Positions 37,114 to 46,252 of a stretch of DNA of 64,000 nucleotides are shown here, piece by piece. Position numbers and translations under genes: made by a program. The notes under the pieces were generated by a model. The model saw nothing but the letters and a program-made list of their open reading frames with translations. It was not told the DNA's origin and searched no databases. The stretch is from Palleronia rufa (GTDB taxonomy: Bacteria; Pseudomonadota; Alphaproteobacteria; Rhodobacterales; Rhodobacteraceae), in contig NZ_JQEY01000009.1 of NCBI RefSeq assembly GCF_000743715.1, forward strand, positions 17,023 to 81,022. The letters are read 5' to 3'. Positions within the stretch are counted from its first letter, which is position 1. Every line of letters starts with the position of its first letter.

Positions 37114-37168
37114 GGGGGCGTTGCCCCCGCCGCTGCGCGGCCCCCCAGGATGTATGGGGAAAGATGAA
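37114..37168. repeat. Dispersed intergenic repeat, copy B
   Basis: This copy shares with 12456-12516 the opening palindrome (GGGGGCGTTGCCCCC here), the CCCCCAGGAT block and TGGGGAAAGATGAA, in the same order. It lies in the 74-base gap between the VOC-protein gene and the CoxE-like gene. It lacks the long second arm seen at copy A. Confidence 0.65.
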
Positions 37169-37177
37169 ATACGCCCC

Positions 37178-37537
37178 TCAGCCATAGGTCGCGACCTCGA
37201 CAAGGTTGCCGTCCGGGTCGGCGAAGTAGAGCGAGGCAATCGGGCCGCGCGCGCCGGACCTGGCGACCGGCCCTTCGAGGATCTCCACCCCCTGTGCCTT
37301 CAGCCGGGCCGCGACGTCCGCGAGCGGACGGTCGGTCAGCGGGCAGATGTCGCCCGCTCCGATACCGGCGTGGTTGCGGGTCTCCTGTCCGAGGCTCTGG
37401 AGGTTGATCTTCAGGGCGATGCGCCCCGTGCCGAAGTCGATCCGTCGGAGCGCAAGGGCGCGGGCGTGGAAATCGGCGGCGGCCTCGGGAGCGCGGACGG
37501 TCAGAACGACGTGGTCGATGGCGGTGACGAGGGTCAT
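37178..37537 (-). CDS. VOC-fold (glyoxalase/dioxygenase superfamily) protein
   Basis: A 119-residue protein opening MTLVTAIDHVVLTVRAPEAAADFHARAL and closing with PIASLYFADPDGNLVEVATYG, which carries the final metal-ligand Glu. It is probably a fosfomycin/glyoxalase-like enzyme or dioxygenase domain, but the substrate is unknown. Start 37537 overlaps the stop of the membrane-protein gene upstream by four bases (ATGA), so it is translationally coupled to it. Confidence 0.82.
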   Translation of the reverse strand: MTLVTAIDHVVLTVRAPEAAADFHARALALRRIDFGTGRIALKINLQSLGQETRNHAGIGAGDICPLTDRPLADVAARLKAQGVEILEGPVARSGARGPIASLYFADPDGNLVEVATYG

Positions 37538-38070
37538 GCGGGGGTCGTCCAGAGCAAGGCACCAATGGCGACTGCTGCGGCAAGCATCGGCAGGCCGAGG
37601 TGCCAGCCGCACAGGTAAAGGCGGGCGTAGATCCCGAAGTATGCAACGTCTCTTGCGGCAAGCGGCAGCACGTCCGCTATTTGGCGTGCATTCCTGGCGG
37701 TTTCGTCGGAGTCTTCGGTTTCCGTTCGAGATGCAAAGCTATGGAGGTCTTCCCTCAATCGGTCGAATTTGGATGCCTCGGCACGTGCATCGTATCTGAT
37801 TTCACCCAGTTTCCGTCCCAGAAGAGTCCAGTTCCGAACCGAAATCCAGTCGCCATACCATTGCACGCCGTGTCCCAGCGCGGCGGCACCGATGAGAAAT
37901 GCCAGCGCCAACCGGACCCTTTCCGCGGCAAAGCGCAGGCCGACAACGGATGTCTCGGCGATCTCGATCCGGCCAAGCGACAGGAAGATGGCGGTGCCGG
38001 ACAGGAGCGGCACCGTCCGGCCCGTGGTCCGCGTCGCGCGCGAGATCGCCTCCTGGCCAAGGAAAGTCAT
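37534..38070 (-). CDS. Membrane protein of unknown function in the MoxR block
   Basis: A 178-residue protein. Two hydrophobic segments are clear (LALAFLIGAAALGHGVQWYG and LGLPMLAAAVAIGALLW) and a third weaker one lies around VPLLSGTAIFLSLGRI. Between them is a charged, helical stretch (KLGEIRYDARAEASKFDRLREDL). I do not recognise a family. It overlaps by four bases both the MoxR gene upstream and the VOC gene downstream, so it belongs to that operon. Confidence 0.7.
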   Translation of the reverse strand: MTFLGQEAISRATRTTGRTVPLLSGTAIFLSLGRIEIAETSVVGLRFAAERVRLALAFLIGAAALGHGVQWYGDWISVRNWTLLGRKLGEIRYDARAEASKFDRLREDLHSFASRTETEDSDETARNARQIADVLPLAARDVAYFGIYARLYLCGWHLGLPMLAAAVAIGALLWTTPA

Positions 38071-38978
38071 GCCGCCGGAAGCTCGGCGCGGACCTCGTCC
38101 AGGAGGCGCTTGGCTTCGGAGCCTTCGAGCCGCTGGATGTCGTCTTGATACTTGAGGATCGCGCCGAGCGTGTCGGCGATCACCTGGGGGCTCAGTTCCA
38201 TCATGTCCAGCGCCAGCAGGCACTTGGCCCAATCGATGGTTTCCGCGACGCCGGGCTTCTTGAACAGATCTTCGGTCCGGAGCTTCTGCACGAAGGCCAC
38301 GACCTCCCGGCTGAGCCGGTCTGACGCCTCCGGCGCGCGGGCCTGCAGGATCTCCATCTCACGCTCGAAGACCGGGTAATCGACCCAGTGGTAGAGGCAG
38401 CGGCGCTTGAGCGCGTCGTGGATCTCTCGCGTGCGGTTCGACGTCAGGATGACGATGGGCGGCACCGGGGCGCGGACGGTGCCCAGTTCGGGGATGGTCA
38501 CCGCGAAATCCGACAGGGCTTCGAGCAGGAACGCCTCGAACGGGGCGTCGGTGCGGTCGATCTCATCGATCAGCAGCACCGGGGCACCGCCCGGCTGGGG
38601 CCGCATCGCGTCCAGCAGCGGGCGCGAGATCAGGTACTCCTCCGTGAACAGCTCTGTCTTGAGCGTGTCGCGGTCGGCGCCGCCAGAGGCCTCCGCCGCG
38701 CGGATCGCGATCATCTGCTCGGCGAAGTTCCATTCATAGACGGCCGAGGCGGAATCCAGCCCCTCGTAGCACTGCAGGCGGATGAGGCGGCGCCCCAGCG
38801 CGGCGGCGATGGCCTTGGCGATCTCGGTCTTGCCCGTCCCGGCCTCCCCCTCCAGAAACAGCGGCCGTCCCAGCCGCAGCGCCAGAAAGGTCACCGTGGC
38901 GAGCGGCCGTCCGCAGACGTAGTCCTGCTCTCTCAGCATCGCCTGCACGGCGTCGATGGAGTCCGGCAGATCGGTCAT
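38067..38978 (-). CDS. MoxR-family AAA+ ATPase, CoxD-like
   Basis: A 303-residue ATPase. Walker A is EGEAGTGKTEIAKAIA (residues about 44-52), Walker B is VLLIDEIDRTD, and sensor 1 lies in VILTSNRTREIHDALKRRCLYHW. The last is the CoxD-like subgroup version with the arginine finger. MoxR ATPases pair with VWA proteins such as the CoxE-like product encoded three genes later, to remodel or insert metals into target enzymes. It is the first gene of a tightly overlapping group. Confidence 0.9.
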   Translation of the reverse strand: MTDLPDSIDAVQAMLREQDYVCGRPLATVTFLALRLGRPLFLEGEAGTGKTEIAKAIAAALGRRLIRLQCYEGLDSASAVYEWNFAEQMIAIRAAEASGGADRDTLKTELFTEEYLISRPLLDAMRPQPGGAPVLLIDEIDRTDAPFEAFLLEALSDFAVTIPELGTVRAPVPPIVILTSNRTREIHDALKRRCLYHWVDYPVFEREMEILQARAPEASDRLSREVVAFVQKLRTEDLFKKPGVAETIDWAKCLLALDMMELSPQVIADTLGAILKYQDDIQRLEGSEAKRLLDEVRAELPAA

Positions 38979-39040
38979 GTGGTTCCCCCTCCTGTCCCGT
39001 CGCGACGACCCTGACGCCCGGCGCTCCGGGGTCAATGCGC

Positions 39041-40075
39041 CTATGGTGCCCCCTGCCCCGTGCACCGCCCGTAGAGGTCGACCAGCCGGAGCGCGGTGTC
39101 GCGGTCCGGGGCGTGGCTGCCGGGCGCCATGAGAAGACGGCCGTAAAGCTTCAGCATGTCGGGATCGGTCAGAGCGGCGGCAAAGCGGGACCTGTGCCAT
39201 GCGCGGCTTTCGTCCTCGATCTCGGCCACGCCGGGGAGCGCGCGGAGCCAGGCCGCCACGGATTGCGTGGCAGGCTCCATGGCAAGGATGCTCGTGTCCT
39301 CGACCGTGTTGAAGTTGCGCTCGACCCAGTAGGCAAGGTCCACGGGCTTGGCGGTGTGATTGGGCAGGCCGCGTGCCGCCTTGGCGGTGAATTCCGCGGC
39401 GGAGCGCACGGAGTAGTGGTTCAGCTGGACCAGATCCGTGGCCAGGGGCGCGCCCCATTGCATGATCTGCCTGCCCTGCGCGAAGGCCCGGGGCAGGCGC
39501 GCGCCAGAGCCGTCGGCCCAGTCGGCGGCGATCGGGCCGGGCTTCGGCCGGTGCACGCCCGGCGCGCGGAAGGCGGCGCGACGGTAGAGGGTCTTGAAGA
39601 AGCGCGACAGCGGCGGAAAGAGCGCGTCGGGCGCGATCGCCCGGGTGAACGCGCGGGTCGGAGGCGGGTCCGGCCGGTCGGCATGACCCGAACTGCCGAA
39701 GAGCCGCCAGGGCAGAACGACGGCATCGGCCCGCGCCCGCGCGATGAGATCGGGTACCGACGTCAGCGGCGGACGCAGGTTCAGATACTCGTCGCAATCA
39801 AGCACCATGATCCAGTCGGCGCGTGTCGTCTCGGGATGGCGGGCGGCCTGTTTCAGCGCCGCCCACTGGGGGGTGCGCCCCTGCGGCACGCGGTTGCGCA
39901 AGTGGGTGACGCCGGCCGGCGCCAGCCGGTCGAGCAGCTCCGCGGTGCCATCGGCGCAATCGTTGGAAAAGACCAGGTGCGCGTCGACCCCGGCGGCGCG
40001 ATTATGGGCGATCCAGTGCACCAGGTTCGGTCCCTCGTCCCGGACCGCGGTGACGACAAGGATCCGCTCAGCCAT
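39041..40075 (-). CDS. Glycosyltransferase, GT2-like with DxD-type motif
   Basis: A 344-residue protein. It opens ERILVVTAVRDEGPNLVHWIAHNRAAGVD, the start of the GT-A fold in the family of small bacterial GT2-like (Glyco_tranf_2_4) proteins. The nucleotide-sugar metal motif is in IMVLDCDEYLNL (about residue 95). GVHRPKPGPI and the conserved MQWGAPLATDLVQLNHYSVRS segment are also shared with the bigger gene at 40943. It overlaps the previous gene by eight bases. The acceptor is unknown. Confidence 0.82.
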   Translation of the reverse strand: MAERILVVTAVRDEGPNLVHWIAHNRAAGVDAHLVFSNDCADGTAELLDRLAPAGVTHLRNRVPQGRTPQWAALKQAARHPETTRADWIMVLDCDEYLNLRPPLTSVPDLIARARADAVVLPWRLFGSSGHADRPDPPPTRAFTRAIAPDALFPPLSRFFKTLYRRAAFRAPGVHRPKPGPIAADWADGSGARLPRAFAQGRQIMQWGAPLATDLVQLNHYSVRSAAEFTAKAARGLPNHTAKPVDLAYWVERNFNTVEDTSILAMEPATQSVAAWLRALPGVAEIEDESRAWHRSRFAAALTDPDMLKLYGRLLMAPGSHAPDRDTALRLVDLYGRCTGQGAP

Positions 40076-40943
40076 CGGCAGCGTCCGGCAAGCCCCTGTC
40101 CAGGACCGCGCGGGCCGCCCGGGGAAGATCCGCACCCAGATCGGACCGCAGCGCGGCATAGGCGCCGGACCAGGCCGGCCAGGCCGCGCAATAGCTCATG
40201 CGGTGGTAATGCAGCAGCACGGGCGCCTCGTTCCCCGGCGCACGGTCGGAGATGGAATAGTTGTAGCGTTCGTCCAGCACCCCGATCCGGCGTCCCGCGC
40301 GCGCGCAGGACACCGGCAGGGCCACCTGGTCCAGCCATGGACGCTTTTGCGCGACGGACACCTTGTGGTCGATCTCCCAGGCGGTGTCCCGCCAGCCGCG
40401 GGCAAAGGCGCCGTCCTCGGCGAAGGCGATGAACCCGGCGTTGAAATAGGGCAGGAACGTGCGCCTGCGTCCACGCACCAGCCGCACGCGGTCGGAGGGC
40501 AGCGGAAGGCCGAAATGCGCATAGACCCTGTCCCAGCGGTCGTTGTCCTTGCCCCAGGTGGGTTTTCCCTCCGGCACCGCGGCGATCCGGGCGCCCGGCG
40601 CGATGGCAGCGGTGTCGAGCGCGCGGATCAGCACCGTGTCGGTGTCCAGGAACAGCGTGGCCGGCCGGTCCCGCGCCGCGCAGCAGGCGTGGATCTTGTT
40701 GCCATGCGGGAACGGTTTCTTCCAGATGGCGGGCGTCTCCAGTGGTTCCAGCCGTGCGCCGACGGCGGCGTAGCCCGCGCGCATGGCCGCGTCGGGCGGC
40801 TCCGCGCCCTCCGGCACGTAGGCGATGACGGCAAGGCCCGCACCGCCGTGCCGCCGGAGCGAATGGGCCAGCAGCAGGCCCTGCGCCTGCATCGCCGCAC
40901 CGTCGGCCACGAAGATGGCGGTCGTCTCCGCGGGCGGGCGCAT
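40068..40943 (-). CDS. Glycosyltransferase-like protein with DTD motif
   Basis: A 291-residue soluble protein with a GT-A type fold. FVADGAAMQAQGLLLAHSLRRH resembles GT8/GT32 starts, and the metal motif is ATLFLDTDTVLI at about residue 98. KPFPHGNKIHACCA and PYFNAGFIAF are shared with the plus-strand gene at 43808 (which has [11 protein letters not shown] and [10 protein letters not shown]), so the two are paralogues. Its start overlaps the stop of the gene upstream by one base. The sugar donor is unknown. Confidence 0.75.
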   Translation of the reverse strand: MRPPAETTAIFVADGAAMQAQGLLLAHSLRRHGGAGLAVIAYVPEGAEPPDAAMRAGYAAVGARLEPLETPAIWKKPFPHGNKIHACCAARDRPATLFLDTDTVLIRALDTAAIAPGARIAAVPEGKPTWGKDNDRWDRVYAHFGLPLPSDRVRLVRGRRRTFLPYFNAGFIAFAEDGAFARGWRDTAWEIDHKVSVAQKRPWLDQVALPVSCARAGRRIGVLDERYNYSISDRAPGNEAPVLLHYHRMSYCAAWPAWSGAYAALRSDLGADLPRAARAVLDRGLPDAADG

Positions 40944-42769
40944 CAGCCGGTCCCGGACAGGCTGAAACCGGCGGCGGCAAGCGGGTCCAGCCCGGCGCGG
41001 GGTGCGTATCCGTGGGCGGCGAGCGTGTCCTGCCAGCCGCCCAGGTCCGGGTGGATCTCCGCCAGCAGACGGCCGGTCACCAGAAGGCAGGCGGGCCGGC
41101 GGTCGAGCGCGCCGACCACCCGGCCGATGGCGTCCCGCGTCACCTCCGGCGCGCCCAGCACCAGAATGTCGGGCGGCATCGCCCGCAGCCGCGCTTTTAG
41201 CATGGCGGGGTCGGTCAGATCCTCCGGGGTGAGGTCAAGCCGGGGTCCGGCGACCACGCCATTGCGCGCCCAGAGCCGCGCAATGAACATCCGCCGGCCC
41301 GGATCGTTTTCCTGAAGCGTCACATGCGCGTCGGGTCGGACCCGGGAAAGATGGGTCCCGAGGAACCCGGACCCGGCGCCCACGTCCAGGAACCGGCCGT
41401 TGGCGGGCAGCATCTGCGGAAGGTTGCGCGCCAGGTTGCGCTCGAACTTGCCGGCGCAGATCTGCAACAGCGCCGGCGGCGTGAAGAGGCGCGGGTCGGC
41501 GGGCAGCTCCACGGTGTGGTTGGCGTGCCATTCCAACGCCGGAGCTTCCGCCATGTCCACCGGACCGCGCACGTAGATGTCCACGGGGGGCAATCCCGGG
41601 CCCGCCGGGTCCTCCTTCGCCTCCGTGCGTCGAAGGGCGGCGCGCTTTTCCACGTCCTTCATCCGGGCGGCGATGGCCTGCGCGTCGCGGGGTTTCGGGG
41701 GCCTGGCCTCGACCCGGGTGATCGGGATCCGGGAGGCGGCGGCGAGGCTTTCGACGAAGCCCGCGTAATCGCCGGATGCCTTGAAGGCGGCCAGCAGCCC
41801 CTCGGCCCGGTCCAGCGCGGCGTGGTGGAGGCGGTTGAGCACCGGATCGGACAGCATCGCCTGAAAGATCTCCCGACGGCGTGCGGAATAGCGCAGCATG
41901 GTGTCGTCGCGCACCTCGTTGCGGTCCTGGAGCGCCCAGTATGCGGCATTGTACTTGTCCGCCTTGTCGTTGACGTTGCCGCGCGCCTTGCGGATCGCGT
42001 AGCTGTCCATGGATTTTACCGCATAGTGGTTCATCTGCGCCCAGTCGTAGCCGACGGTGCGCACGATCGACCGCCAGCCGCGAAACTTGAAGTAGTCCTC
42101 CATTCGCCGGCCGGACCCGTTCAGCCATGTGATCGAGTGCGGATAGTCGGTGTCCAGTACCCGGTTCTTCATCTTCGGACGGTGGATGCCCAGCTTCCAG
42201 TTCTCCGGCTCGAACCGGAACAGCGTCTTCACGCCCCAGCCCTTGTTCCACATCGGGGGCGCCGCCATCAGGTACTGCTCGGTCACGAAGTCCCGGCTCC
42301 AGTCCCGCACGCCGCCGGAGCCGAAGATCCGCCAGGTGATCACCATGCCGCTGGCATCGGCGGCCAGAATGCCGTCGATAAGCCCGTCCAGCGTGCCGTC
42401 GCCGTGGCGGATGCACAGGAATTCATCCGCGTCGAAGACCAGCACCCAGTCGCTGCGCTGAACCAGCGGATCGGTCTGCGCGTGCCTGATGGCCGAAGGC
42501 TGCGGCTTGATCCCCCTGGCGATGCGATTGCGCCGGTGGTGGGCCAGTCCAAGCTCTTCGAGCCGGATCAGCATGTCATCGGTGCCGTCGGTACAGTCGT
42601 TGGTATAGACCACCAGATCCGTGAATCCGACGGCCAGATGGTGGGCGACCCATTCCAGCACGTAGGGCCCTTCGTCCTTCATCATCGACACCGCCGTGAT
42701 CCGCCCGTGGCGGCTGCCGGGCCGGAGCGGCGCCGAGAGCATGGGAAGGGTCTGCGTCGTCTGCGGCAT
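40943..42769 (-). CDS. Two-domain glycosyltransferase and SAM-methyltransferase-like protein
   Basis: A 608-residue protein. The N-terminal 330 residues are a GT2-like transferase (ITAVSMMKDEGPYVLEWVAHHL, metal motif WVLVFDADEFLCI, and MNHYAVKSMDSYA shared with the 39041 gene). The C-terminal part from about residue 450 has a methyltransferase SAM motif (FLDVGAGSGFLGTHL) followed by TLQENDPGRRMFIA and PDILVLGAPEVTRDAIG. It could add a sugar and methylate it or the chain end. The start at 42769 (MPQTTQTLPML) replaces a longer frame with no similarity. Confidence 0.8.
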   Translation of the reverse strand: MPQTTQTLPMLSAPLRPGSRHGRITAVSMMKDEGPYVLEWVAHHLAVGFTDLVVYTNDCTDGTDDMLIRLEELGLAHHRRNRIARGIKPQPSAIRHAQTDPLVQRSDWVLVFDADEFLCIRHGDGTLDGLIDGILAADASGMVITWRIFGSGGVRDWSRDFVTEQYLMAAPPMWNKGWGVKTLFRFEPENWKLGIHRPKMKNRVLDTDYPHSITWLNGSGRRMEDYFKFRGWRSIVRTVGYDWAQMNHYAVKSMDSYAIRKARGNVNDKADKYNAAYWALQDRNEVRDDTMLRYSARRREIFQAMLSDPVLNRLHHAALDRAEGLLAAFKASGDYAGFVESLAAASRIPITRVEARPPKPRDAQAIAARMKDVEKRAALRRTEAKEDPAGPGLPPVDIYVRGPVDMAEAPALEWHANHTVELPADPRLFTPPALLQICAGKFERNLARNLPQMLPANGRFLDVGAGSGFLGTHLSRVRPDAHVTLQENDPGRRMFIARLWARNGVVAGPRLDLTPEDLTDPAMLKARLRAMPPDILVLGAPEVTRDAIGRVVGALDRRPACLLVTGRLLAEIHPDLGGWQDTLAAHGYAPRAGLDPLAAAGFSLSGTG

Positions 42770-42989
42770 GGGGGCCTTATACACGGTACGGTTGCGGACT
42801 TGGCAGCCTCGCGCGAACCGTGCCATAGGGTGACGCGCATTCGCAACGCAGGCCGCGGGGCGCCGCCGCAATTATGACACAGGCTTGCGGCAGACTGGCG
42901 CATGAGGTGCAACCAATGAGTGAAAAGCCGTCCTGACGTCCGGCCCGCAACGTCACGCCGTCCCAGCCAACAACGCGAAGCCCATTGCC

Positions 42990-43805
42990 ATGTCATCACC
43001 CGAACGCCGGCCCGTCGCGTCCCTGTGGATCGGCACGCGGCTGCACTATCTCAACCAGCTTTGCCTGCTGAGCCACGTGCAGGCCGGTCATCCGACGACC
43101 CTCTACTGCACGGATACGGTGGCGAACGTGCCTGATGGGGTGACCGTCAGACCCGCCACCGACATCATGGAGATCCCCATGGGCGTGGTGCAGGAGACGT
43201 CCGCGTCGTTCCTGTCCAACGTGTTCCGCTACAAGATGATCCGCAAGACCGGCGCCGTCTGGATCGACTGCGACGCGTTCTGCCACCGCCCGTTCCCCGA
43301 TGAGATCGACGCGATCTTTGGCGGTCACGGAATGCGCGGCGCGCTGAACTGCGGCGTGGTCTACCTCCCGCCCGGCGGAGAGCTGATCGAAAGGCTCATC
43401 GACTACTACGACAACCTTCCCGACTACCCGGCCTGGTTCAACAAGAACCAGCGCCGCCGGCTGGACAGGCAGGACAGCTCCCTGCCCCGGGCGGTCAAGA
43501 TCTACAAGGCAGAGCGCACCGCCTTCGGGCCGCAGGCCTTCACCTACTTCGCCCGGCAAACCGGCGATTTCGACCGGGCCATGGCGCCGGAGGTGCTCTA
43601 TCCGGTGCCGTTCCAGCTGAACGATATCTTCTACGATCCCCACGGCCGCGTCGAAGGCTGGTTCACCGACGCCACATTGTCGGTGCACCTCTATACCAAC
43701 GGCACGCGGCCGTGGTGGCGAAAGAACGCGCCCCTGGCCGGCTCCTACGCCGCGCGCATGTGCGAACGGATCGGAGTCGACCCGTCCGGCGCCCTGGAGT
43801 CCTGA
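42990..43805 (+). CDS. Glycosyltransferase-like protein (GT32-type DxD)
   Basis: A 271-residue protein. VASLWIGTRLHYLNQLCLLSHV, then the sequence up to TGAVWIDCDAFCHRPFPDEI, resembles the DxD-sugar-binding region of GT32 (OCH1-like) proteins, in which the Asp residues hold the metal and nucleotide sugar. It faces away from the gene at 42769 across a 220-base gap and is followed two bases later by another transferase gene. Confidence 0.75.
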   Translation: MSSPERRPVASLWIGTRLHYLNQLCLLSHVQAGHPTTLYCTDTVANVPDGVTVRPATDIMEIPMGVVQETSASFLSNVFRYKMIRKTGAVWIDCDAFCHRPFPDEIDAIFGGHGMRGALNCGVVYLPPGGELIERLIDYYDNLPDYPAWFNKNQRRRLDRQDSSLPRAVKIYKAERTAFGPQAFTYFARQTGDFDRAMAPEVLYPVPFQLNDIFYDPHGRVEGWFTDATLSVHLYTNGTRPWWRKNAPLAGSYAARMCERIGVDPSGALES

Positions 43806-43807
43806 GG

Positions 43808-44719
43808 GTGGACTTCACGTTCTTCTACATCGTCGAACCGCCCGAATATCAGATGCTGGGCGTGCGGCTCGCCGCCTCCCTGCGGGAGGCCTACGGCCCC
43901 GACATCCGGCTTGTCGGCTATTGCCCCGCGCATCGGATGGAAGAGCTGCACCCCGCGGTGTTCAAGGCGCACGCCCTTCTCGGCGCCGAGATCCGGCCCA
44001 TGGTGACCGAAGGCATGTGGGACACACCCTATCCGCATGGCAACAAGATCATCGCCTGCCTGCAAGAGCGGAGCACCCGCGCCTCCGCCTTCGTGGACAG
44101 CGACGTGCTGTTCCTGCATCCGATCCCCCTGGGCGAGCTGGTCACGGAGGGGGCCGTCTCCGCCTCCATGGCCGCGTCCATGGGCTGGAATGGCGATGAG
44201 CGAACCTGGCGCGCGATCTACGGCGAACTCGGGCTAACCTTGCCCGAAGAGCGCATGGAGATGATGCGCCAGAAAAAGCAGGGCGCGGTCGTGCCCTATT
44301 TCTCCTCGGGCTTCGTGGCCTTTTCGGAAGCCCCCGGCCCGCATGGCCGCTTTCCCCGCGTCTGGTACGACACCGCCCGCACGCTCGACCGAATGGCCAC
44401 GCTGGAGCGGCGCCGCCCGTATCTCGACCAGATGAGCCTGGCGCCGGCGATCCGGGCCGCGGGTCTGGACTGGAACGTGCTGCCCGAAGAGCGGCATTTC
44501 ATCCTGGGCGGCCGGCTGCGCGGCAAGCCGATCCCCGACGACCGCACGATCTACTGCGTCCACTACCGCCGCCAGAAGGTGCTGGCAGAGGTCGGGCTGA
44601 AGGAGACCTCCAACGCCCAGCTGCGCAAGTACGTCGGCACGAAGTTCGTCACCCGTCTCACAGAAAAGCCGGACCGCGTCGCCCCGATCCAGCCGATTCC
44701 GGTGCCGGGACAGGCCTGA
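43808..44719 (+). CDS. Glycosyltransferase-like protein, paralogue of 40068-40943
   Basis: A 303-residue protein with a GTG start at 43808, preceded by GGAG inside the previous gene's stop region. [22 protein letters not shown] is the opening, the metal motif is [13 protein letters not shown] (about residue 97), and [13 protein letters not shown] plus [13 protein letters not shown] are shared with the minus-strand gene at 40068. The C-terminus has [14 protein letters not shown]. It is probably cytosolic and involved in making a surface polysaccharide or glycan. Confidence 0.72.
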   Translation: MDFTFFYIVEPPEYQMLGVRLAASLREAYGPDIRLVGYCPAHRMEELHPAVFKAHALLGAEIRPMVTEGMWDTPYPHGNKIIACLQERSTRASAFVDSDVLFLHPIPLGELVTEGAVSASMAASMGWNGDERTWRAIYGELGLTLPEERMEMMRQKKQGAVVPYFSSGFVAFSEAPGPHGRFPRVWYDTARTLDRMATLERRRPYLDQMSLAPAIRAAGLDWNVLPEERHFILGGRLRGKPIPDDRTIYCVHYRRQKVLAEVGLKETSNAQLRKYVGTKFVTRLTEKPDRVAPIQPIPVPGQA

Positions 44720-45144
44720 CGCGAACGGTGGTGCCAACCTGCCTCCCGGGGTGCCGGGGCCGGAGGAACGCCCCGTCCCTGCGCAGACCGGATCGACGGT
44801 ATGCCCTGTGCCCGGTCATGGGCGTCCTCTCCCGGCGGCGTTCTGCCGGCAGGTCGACCTTTGCGAACACCGCGGGCGGATCGACCTGCGCGGCCCGATC
44901 GCCGAAAGGCGCGACCGGTCCTCGGCACCCCGGTGCTCCGGCCGATCCCGTCCGGCCGGGGCGCACGCTGCCATGCCCGGGCCTGTCGGGTCTTGCCGCG
45001 ACCGGCACCTTGCGCCCACGCGGCCCTGCGACTCGGCCGGCGCAGGTCGCGGCAACGACCCCTGCCCGCGACAGCCGGTCCGCCGCCCCGCCCGCGCGCG
45101 ACAGGCGTCTGGCCCGCGGACGCCTGAGGCGCTATGCCCGGAGC
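44720..45144. other. Gene-free interval upstream of pyrC
   Basis: These 425 bases contain only chance open frames in GC-rich sequence. One of them continues into pyrC in frame, but it has no dihydroorotase similarity before 45145. It should carry the pyrC promoter. Nothing else was recognised. Confidence 0.5.
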
Positions 45145-46182
45145 ATGGACCGACTGACCCTCCGCCGCCCCGACGACTGGCACCTGCATCTGCGCGACGG
45201 CGCCATGATGCGCGCCGTCCTGCCCTACACCGCGCGTCACTTCGCCCGCGCCATCGTCATGCCCAATCTGGTGCCCCCCGTGGTGACCGGGCGCGATGCC
45301 GCCGAATATCGTGACCGGATCCTGTCCGCCAAGCCGGTCGGCTCGCGCTTCCGCCCGCTGATGACCCTCTACCTGACCGAAGAGACAGAGGTCCGCGATC
45401 TGCGCGCCGCGGCAGAGATCGGTCTGATCGCGGCGGTCAAGCTCTACCCCGCAGGCGCGACCACCAACTCCGCCTCGGGCGTGCGCGACTTCGCCAGGGT
45501 CAGGCGGGTGCTGGAGAACATGGCCCAGATCGGCCTGCCGCTTCTGGTCCACGGAGAGGTCGCGGACCCGGACGTGGACATCTTCGACCGCGAGGCCGTG
45601 TTCATCGACCGGGTGCTCGACCCGATCCGCCGGGACATCCCCGGGCTGCGCGTCGTCATGGAGCATATCACCACCGCGGGGGCCGCCGACTACGTGCGCG
45701 ACGGCGGCGCGGACCTGGCGGCCACGATCACGGCCCATCACCTGGTCATCAACCGCAACCACATCCTGGCCGGCGGCATCCGGCCCCATTACTACTGCCT
45801 GCCGGTCGCCAAGCGCGAAAGCCACCGCCGCGCGCTGGTGGACGCCGCCACATCCGGTGCCGCGCCGTTCTTCCTCGGCACCGACAGTGCCCCCCATACG
45901 GACGCGGCCAAGCTCCAGCCCTGCGGCTGCGCGGGCTGCTTCACCGCGCCCAACACCTTGTCGATCCTGGCAGAGGTGTTCGACACCATGGGCGCGCTCG
46001 ACCGGCTCGAATCCTTCGCCTCGCTGAACGGACCTGCCTTTTACCGCCTGCCCGCGAACGACGACACCGTGACCCTGAGCCGGGGAGAGCCGGTCGCCTT
46101 CCCGGACCGGATCGAAACCGCGGACGGCCCCGTGACCGTGTTCGATCCCGGGATGCCGCTGCATTGGCGGGTCGAGGGCTGA
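45145..46182 (+). CDS. pyrC: Dihydroorotase, class II
   Basis: A 345-residue zinc amidohydrolase that closes carbamoyl-aspartate to dihydroorotate in pyrimidine synthesis. The first metal site is DWHLHLRDG (His-x-His near residue 13), the carboxylated lysine is in [14 protein letters not shown] (about residue 99), further ligands are in LLVHGEV and MEHITT, and the catalytic Asp is in LGTDSAPHT. Length and sequence match the E. coli-type enzyme. ATG 45145 gives the standard [16 protein letters not shown]-terminus. Confidence 0.95.
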   Translation: MDRLTLRRPDDWHLHLRDGAMMRAVLPYTARHFARAIVMPNLVPPVVTGRDAAEYRDRILSAKPVGSRFRPLMTLYLTEETEVRDLRAAAEIGLIAAVKLYPAGATTNSASGVRDFARVRRVLENMAQIGLPLLVHGEVADPDVDIFDREAVFIDRVLDPIRRDIPGLRVVMEHITTAGAADYVRDGGADLAATITAHHLVINRNHILAGGIRPHYYCLPVAKRESHRRALVDAATSGAAPFFLGTDSAPHTDAAKLQPCGCAGCFTAPNTLSILAEVFDTMGALDRLESFASLNGPAFYRLPANDDTVTLSRGEPVAFPDRIETADGPVTVFDPGMPLHWRVEG

Positions 46183-46252
46183 GCGCCCCGAAACCCGCGC
46201 GACGGCACGCTGCATCTTGTGCTCCGGCCCCGTCATGGTGCAAGACTTGGAC

